Below, one piece after another: positions 58,565 to 64,000 of a DNA stretch of 64,000 nucleotides (position 1 is the stretch's first letter; each line of letters begins with the position of its first letter). Source of the stretch: Juglans regia (Eukaryota; Streptophyta; Magnoliopsida; Fagales; Juglandaceae). The notes beneath the pieces were generated by a model. It was not told the origin of the DNA, made no database searches, and saw only the letters and a program-made list of their open reading frames with translations. The translations under genes and the position numbers were made by a program. The stretch is from NCBI RefSeq assembly GCF_001411555.2, contig NC_049910.1:29855150-29919149 (forward strand), in the 5' to 3' direction.

Positions 58565-58955
58565 TGTTAGAAATACTAGATCAAAGTATACAGCGGAAGC
58601 GATATTACCTCATCGTAAATATCTAGGATCTAGTGCGGTTGTTCCACAGATTCTTCGTCGTCGTTTATCAGGAATCTCCCGTATCGATGGTGGAGTGTGC
58701 TACGTGGTAATACCAGAGCAACACCCATATATTCCATAGCCTAAATGATGGGACTAGAGAGAACCATTTGAGAGAGAGATTTCTTGTCTTTGATGCAAGT
58801 GTCATCCAAAGGGGAGAGGGGCTTAGCCCCTCTAAGTGGAACCCCTGGCTGGCCCTTAATGGCCAGTCATCAAGTTTCATGAAGTGGTTAAGAACCACTT
58901 CATAACCACTAAGAGAAGGTGAAGGGGTGCCCACTATGGGTACCCCTTTCTTACA
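58565..58955 (-). repeat. 5' LTR of the LARD-like element
   Basis: Matches 51962..52369. TG...CA ends (tgttagaaatac ... tttcttaca). Confidence 0.9.
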
Positions 58956-59007
58956 CTCCCCCTGGGGGTGGTTCGTTGCTTTGTAAAGGTGTTGAGTCAC
59001 GTTTCGG

Positions 59008-59702
59008 TAGGGGTGTAAACTCAAACCGGAAAATCAGAAAACCGGACCGAACCGGACCGGTTTTACTGGTTTTGAACCGGTCCGGTCCGGAACCGGTTTT
59101 CAAAACGTAAAAACCGGCCGGTTCCGGTCCGGTTCGGTTCCGGAATTTTTTGGACCGGACCGAACCGGACCGGACCGGTTGATTAAAAGAAATAAAAAAT
59201 AATATTTTTATATATAAGTTTTATACAAAATATTTTATATATATTAAATATTAATATATATAAGGTTTATATATAATGTATAATTATAAATGTTTATGTG
59301 AAATTTTATATATAACATATATATTCATATATTATTATAATTTATAAATTATTACATAAAATGTTAATACTAAATCACTAAAAGTTTATAATTAATACTA
59401 ATATATAACTTATAACTATACCAATAGTCTAATATTAATAATATTATATAGTCTAATATATTAATAAAAGTATAAAACAGTTTTTTTTAAATCAATTTTT
59501 TTTTTTATAAACAAAATTTTAATGAAAAATTGTGAAATTTACATTTTAAAAAAACCGAAAAACCGGACCGGACCGGACCGGAAACCGGTAAAACCGGAAG
59601 TACCGGTGCGTAATCGGTTTTGAAAAATACAAAACTGGTACATACCGGTTCGGTCCTAGATTTTATCCAAAACTGGACTGGACCGGACCGGTTACACCCC
59701 TA
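59008..59702. mobile_element. hAT-type element with CCGGACCGG arrays
   Basis: 695 bp, ends taggggtgtaaac (59008) and taggggtgtaacc (from 59702). A perfect 8-bp target duplication cgtttcgg lies at 59000..59007 and 59703..59710. Both ends are arrays of accggaccgg motifs (59040..59185 and 59560..59690), with an AT-rich core between. Non-coding. Same architecture as 4907..5611. Confidence 0.9.
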
Positions 59703-59710
59703 CGTTTCGG

Positions 59711-59961
59711 TCTATTTCTTCTAAATATTTAGAGTGAATATATGAATATAGTAGAAAGAAAACAATCCCTGAAGTGTCTAGTAGTGATGTTGGGTGCGAA
59801 TGTTGCTTTCTTCCTCTTTCTAGATCTCGGTAGATGGCCGTTAGATAGGGGCCGATATCTCTATTTGACTCAGTCTTGTCTTTGTTTAAATTTTGAGCAT
59901 GTCTTGCTTGCCATCTTAACAACTTTCACTATCATAACAAACTACAGAGTGGGTCATACTC
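59711..59961. other. Spacer between hAT element and gypsy fragment
   Basis: No recognised feature. The gypsy polyprotein is cut off at its right border. Confidence 0.5.
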
Positions 59962-62403
59962 TTAATTAACAAATGCATTCCGGATGAATTTTCGGTAATA
60001 TCCCGTGAGCCCTAGGAATCCTCGCAAGGCCTTCACATGCTTGGGCTCGGGCCACTCTAACATAGACACAATTTTAGAAGGATCAGCCATTACCCCTTTA
60101 TCATTAATAATGTGGCCCAAATAGTCAACTTCATCAACCGTAAACCGACACTTAGATTTTTTTGCATATAGGCAGTGCTGTTTCAGCATGTTTAACACTT
60201 CTCTTAGGTGGCCCACATGCTCTTCCTAAGATTTACTGTATACCAAAATGTCTTCAAAGAACACAAGCACAAATTTCCTCAAGAAAGGTTTGAAAACATC
60301 ATTCATTAACCCTTGGAATGTGGCTAGAGCATTGGTGAGGCCAAAAGGCATCACCAAGAATTCATAATGTCCATCATGGGTACGGAAAGCTGTTTTAGGA
60401 ATATCACTAGGCACCACTCTCACTTGATGGTAACCCGATCTTAAATCAAGTTTGGAAAAAATCACCGAGCCAAAGAGTTCATCTAGCAATTCATCAATAA
60501 CGGGAATTGGAAACTTGGCCTTTACCGTGTCTTTATTAAGTGCCCTATAGTCCACGCAAAGCCACCAACTTCTATCGGCTTTACAAACCAACAAAATAAG
60601 GGAGGAAAAAGGGCTAGAACTGGGTCTAATCACTCTCGATTTCAATAACTCAGCCACAATCTTCTCAATTTCAGTTTTCTGGTAATAAGGGTAACGGTAG
60701 GGTCTATTTGTTATGGGTTGAGTTCCCTCCTTAAGGACTATTTGATGGTCATGAGTACGAGGTGGTGGTAACCCTTGGGGTTCATCAAATATTGTCTTAA
60801 ACTCCTCTAACAGTTCAGAAAATTGCCCTTCCACCAATTCATAATTTCCCTTCACTGCCCCTTCACACACAATTTGTAAAAAAATGCCTTTCCCTTTCGC
60901 TAAGGTTGCCTTCAATAACTTTTGGCCATCCTCTACAACTGAGGAATTCAACTTCAATCCCTTGAACTCAATAGTTTTACCTTCGCACACAAAGGTCATT
61001 AGGAATTTCGAAAAATCCCAAGTTATGGGGCCCAAGGTCTCTAGCCATTGGACTCCAAGCACAATGTCATACCCAGCAAGATCCAAGCACAATGTCAGCA
61101 CCTTCAACTGGGCTGTCTTGCAAATGCCCTCACTGTTAAGGCCTTGGCCATTTGCCACTCTAACTTTTAAGTTCGCTGAATAATCAATAGGCAGCTGCAA
61201 CTTTGCTGCTAAGGCTGAGTCTATAAAATTATGGGAGCTGCCTGAATCCACTAGTATCACCATTTGTTCTCCACAAAGACTTCCTAGTAAACGCATTGTT
61301 CTCATCGTGGGGGTTCCTGCTATAGCAGCCAAGGAAATTTCTAGTTCTTCCTTGCTACTGGTTGGTGTGGCTGGTGTTTCTTGTGCTGGTTTTTGTTCTA
61401 TTTCCACCACTGGCAGCTCTTCTTCTTCTTCACACACTTCCTCATTCACCTCCAAGAGATAAATACGAGGAGTTTTACAAGTGTGTAGAGGATTCCACTT
61501 CTCATCGCAATTAAAACATAAGCCTTTGCGTCGCTTTTCATTCATTTGCTCGGACGAAATTGGTTTAGCACCCCCCATAGGTTTCCTCCATTTGTTAGAA
61601 TAGTCACTAGAATAAGACCCAGTAGAGTAATTTCCCCCTCCCATGGAAGTGGTTGTCTCTCCCGTTGATTTAGCAACTTTTCTTATACTTGGAAGGTATT
61701 CCTCTTGCATCTTTGCTAACCCATATGTTGCATTTAAATTCACAGGGTATAACATACGAACTGGGATGCGAATTTCATCTTTTAAGCCACTAAGAAAGCA
61801 GCTGAGTTTGTGCGACTGAGAGAGACCTTGTAGGCGGTTGGTCAACCCTTCAAATTGGTTCATGTAAGATGCCACGGTACTGGTTTGTTTCAGTCTCGTC
61901 AACGCCTCCATTGGATCATCATAGGCCGTGGGTCCAAAACGCAGCAGTAATGCTCTAGAAAAAGCTTCCCAATCACGGCACAACCCTCCATCAACGACAT
62001 TTTGGAACTATACCAGTGCATCTCCTTCCATATGATAAGAGGCCATCAATAATCGTTGAGGCAATGGTGTTTGGTAGAACTCGAAGTAGTGGTTGGATTT
62101 AAAAAGCCATATAGCTGGATTAACTCCTTGGAAATGAGGGAAGTCAAGCTTGACCCCTCTGTTGTTGAATCTTCTTGGGTCATAATTCTCCATTTCAAGG
62201 TTGGTTTCATGGTTAAAAGGTGGAGGAGGAAATGGATGATGATGTTCGTTTACAAGGGTACGTAGCATATCTTTCATTTCTTGGACATCAGTTTTGAGCT
62301 CCCTGATATCAGCTTTTACTGTAACAAATTCCTATTGGTGTTGTTCTACTTGAGTTTGTAAAACCTCAAGGTGTTCGTGTTTAGATCTGGTATTCTCAGC
62401 CAT
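59962..62403 (-). pseudogene. Ty3/gypsy gag-protease-RT, truncated
   Basis: One reading frame from the ATG at 62403, interrupted by stops near 62334, at 62008 and at 60226. The gag domain ([32 protein letters not shown]) is followed by a zinc-knuckle-like [14 protein letters not shown] and an aspartic protease ([13 protein letters not shown]). The reverse transcriptase follows ([39 protein letters not shown], and [11 protein letters not shown] where the catalytic YxDD has become FFED). The RT connection ends at GFLGLTGYYRKFIR (59975). RNase H, integrase and the 3' LTR are gone. The stops at 62008 and 60226 both stand where Trp is conserved (TGG to TAG). Confidence 0.92.
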
Positions 62404-62488
62404 GGTAGTGATGGGTCTGTGTGGTTCTGTTTAGGTGGTGATGGAATGGATCTGTTTGGCTAGAGTTAGGTTTGGTTGGTAGGAACGA

Positions 62489-62505
62489 TTGGCTCCCTGA
62501 TACCA
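62489..62505 (-). other. Gypsy primer-binding site
   Basis: On the minus strand tggtatcagggagccaa, complementary to the 3' end of initiator tRNA-Met (one-base difference from the common tggtatcagagc), two bases from the LTR. Confidence 0.8.
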
Positions 62506-62506
62506 A

Positions 62507-63125
62507 TGTTAAGAACCTGCTATTCTGATGTAATGAAACAACGATGTATTAAAGGAAAGATGATGGAACCAGGAATGTAGTTGCAGCAATGGATAAGCAG
62601 AATGCACACCAAGTGTTTGTCAAATTGCTAGAAAGGAAATTCACTACTGAGTATTGCTACGGGAGTAACTTTCAGGGCTCCCAACCTCCAATTGCAAATA
62701 CAAGTTCAGACTATTTTTTTCTACCCTTTTCCTGTGCCATTTCTGAATTCCCATATGGACGCAGCCCATCACTAACAAAACAACTTAAATTGCAGCACGT
62801 GGAATGTAAAAGAACAGAAATGGAAATATTGTTATATAAAACACATCGTTTGACCATGGCCCAGACGCTGCGTCTAACTAAAGACACTGACCCAAACTAC
62901 TTAAAAACGTACAGTTTTATTAATTGTAGTGACACACACCCACACGGCACCGTTTCCTCTTCAGCTTGATGGCCTTCTCAATCAACACTTCACACGGCGT
63001 CGTTCCCACTTTCCACTTACAGATTCACTTCACTTCATGCACACACTTTAGTTCTTCACTTCTCATCTCACTTCTGCACTCTTGAAGGAACAGAGCACCC
63101 TTTTTCTTCTCCATTTTAGGTTACA
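62507..63125 (-). repeat. Gypsy 5' LTR
   Basis: About 619 bp, tgttaagaacc at the left and ttaca at the right (TG...CA on either strand). No partner LTR remains in the window. Contains two near-palindromes of the ACGGCGTCGTT type (about 62943 and 62994). Confidence 0.7.
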
Positions 63126-63293
63126 CTACTGGAGTCATGATAGATAGATTAAAAAAAAAATTACTTGATTATGCTTTTTCATAGACTACGTACATATATA
63201 CCTCTCCTAAGCTTCTGACTTTCATATATTAATATGTGCTAGCTAGGGACTTGTAAATTTTCTTGTCCCTCCACCAAAAAGGGGAAAAATGAT

Positions 63294-63739
63294 TGTGATC
63301 ACATCCTTATGAAAACATATCATACTTGCTAGCAAGGCTGAGGTCCCATTGGAAGCTATAGAAGGTTCTGAGTTGCTTGCCATTTTCAGGGGTCTGCAGC
63401 ACTGCATTACCATGGGTGTGTCTAATATTATTGTGGAAAGTGACAGTTTGCTGAGCATTGAAGCGTTAAAAGATGATAATATGACTAACTCTCTTTTAGG
63501 GGTGTTATATCATGAGATAAAGAAACTTGTAACACATTTTGAGAATTGTTTGTTTTCACATATATATAGGGAAGGAAATATGGTAGCACATAAGTTGGCT
63601 AGAAATGCATTCAGGGTAGAAAGTATGGATGTTTGGTGGGATTGTACTTCAGACTGTGTTTCTCAAGCCCTATGGCTTGATAATTGTCTGTAATCATTTT
63701 CTATTGATTAATGATATTCTCATTTTATAAAAAAAAAAA
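63294..63739 (+). mobile_element. 5'-truncated LINE tail
   Basis: The RNase H domain of a plant L1 (63331..63693: EAIEGSELLAIFRGLQHCIT, IIVESDSLLSIEAL, HIYREGNMVAHKLARNAF), followed by a short 3' UTR and a poly-A tail (63729..63739). aaaaatgat lies at 63285..63293 and again at 63735..63743, a possible short target duplication, though the A run makes it ambiguous. Confidence 0.8.
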
Positions 63740-63784
63740 TGATGTTTCCTAATAAAAAAGGTTTCAATCCTGATATATTATTAC

Positions 63785-64000
63785 TTGGGTCTTTATCAAC
63801 TTCAATGCCTGTCCCTCCAAAATCGCAAGCAGCAGAAGTAGCCCCATTTTGTTGGTAGAAACTATTGAAAGCATAAGATGCATGTGGCACTAGACTATCT
63901 GGCTCAAAACAAGGCTGGCTAGGCTGAATAACAGTGCAGTCCACATTCCCAGGACCATAAGCCCAGTCCAAGGCATTCTGCAACTCCATTTCAAAAGACT
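63785..64000 (-). CDS. X8/CBM43-domain protein, partial exon
   Basis: The minus strand reads MELQNALDWAYGPGNVDCTV, PSQPCFEPDSLVPHASYAFN and SACDFGGTGIEVDKDP-type sequence. This is the X8 (CBM43) domain of plasmodesmata callose-binding proteins and of the C-terminus of many plant glucan endo-1,3-beta-glucosidases, and it binds beta-1,3-glucan at the wall. The exon enters from beyond the window's right edge and ends at a GT donor (63784..63783) after the KDP codons, so the last part of the domain should be on an exon further left. A LINE tail lies there in opposite orientation. One of the conserved cysteines (DWACGPG in the family) is Tyr here. It is either a real gene with an unusual residue or a decaying copy. 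The parent protein type cannot be told. Confidence 0.7.

Larger units (their letters stand above)
51962..58955 (-). mobile_element. Large LTR element without coding capacity (LARD-like)
   Basis: Nearly 7 kb, with LTRs of 408 and 391 bp. The primer-binding site (tggcattagagccaca on the minus strand, about 58546..58562) adjoins the right LTR, so the element reads on the minus strand. A polypurine tract (gagtgggaga) adjoins the left LTR at 52370..52379. The 6.2-kb interior shows no gag or pol signature in any frame. The flanks caccc and ctccc (51957..51961, 58956..58960) agree at four of five bases. This fits large retrotransposon derivatives that rely on another element's proteins. Confidence 0.82.

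Noticed and set aside
1..64000. A new coding system such as a gene cluster or defence locus
   Set aside because: All longer frames are explained by the host genes named here or by transposon proteins. Nothing points to a cooperating set of unknown genes.

Overview
This is plant nuclear DNA, dominated by transposable elements, with three complete or near-complete host genes and the edge of a fourth. Host genes have short exons with GT-AG introns. The profilin at 14143 encodes a protein very close to the birch-type (Bet v 2-like) profilins, which suggests a Fagales tree (birch, walnut or hickory, oak group). The species cannot be fixed from the sequence alone.

Host genes: a seven-exon Derlin-1 gene (8561..13163, +), a three-exon profilin (14143..15912, +), a second diverged profilin (42219..43755, +) about 26 kb downstream in the same orientation, and at the right edge the 3' part of an X8/CBM43 (callose-binding type) exon on the minus strand (63785..64000). 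Derlin and the first profilin form a compact gene island. The two profilins look like an old tandem pair pushed apart by transposons.

Transposon layout, left to right: 481..3044 is a minus-strand Ty1/copia deletion derivative (gag-protease only), abutting a plus-strand copia pol remnant (3045..4462). A GC-ended hAT MITE lies at 4907..5611 and a probable solo LTR at 7051..8223. A hAT transposon of about 4.3 kb (16413..26364) carries a second hAT (17324..22970) inserted inside its transposase dimerisation domain, and both have 8-bp target duplications. A LINE locus (27292..41274) is bounded by one perfect 14-bp duplication but contains two partial LINE copies, Ty3/gypsy pieces, a Harbinger-like MITE with an AT minisatellite, and a 45-bp coding repeat. 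Next come a hAT MITE (44063..44679), a minus-strand copia element (44771..49061) with another hAT MITE inside its gag, Harbinger-like MITEs, and a LINE remnant. A 7-kb LTR element without recognisable coding capacity (51962..58955) follows, then a fifth hAT-type element (59008..59702), a 5' part of a Ty3/gypsy element with its 5' LTR (59962..63125), and a short LINE tail (63294..63739).

I see no RNA gene, CRISPR array or prokaryotic-style system. The most informative signals are structural: nested hATs with clear target duplications, a hAT that has picked up an ABCG/PDR-transporter exon and a gypsy fragment, hAT-type elements that share TIRs and GC-rich subterminal repeat arrays, and a LINE locus rearranged inside a single insertion footprint. 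No host pathway links the genes. Derlin acts in ER protein quality control, profilin in actin dynamics and X8 proteins in callose binding at the cell wall.
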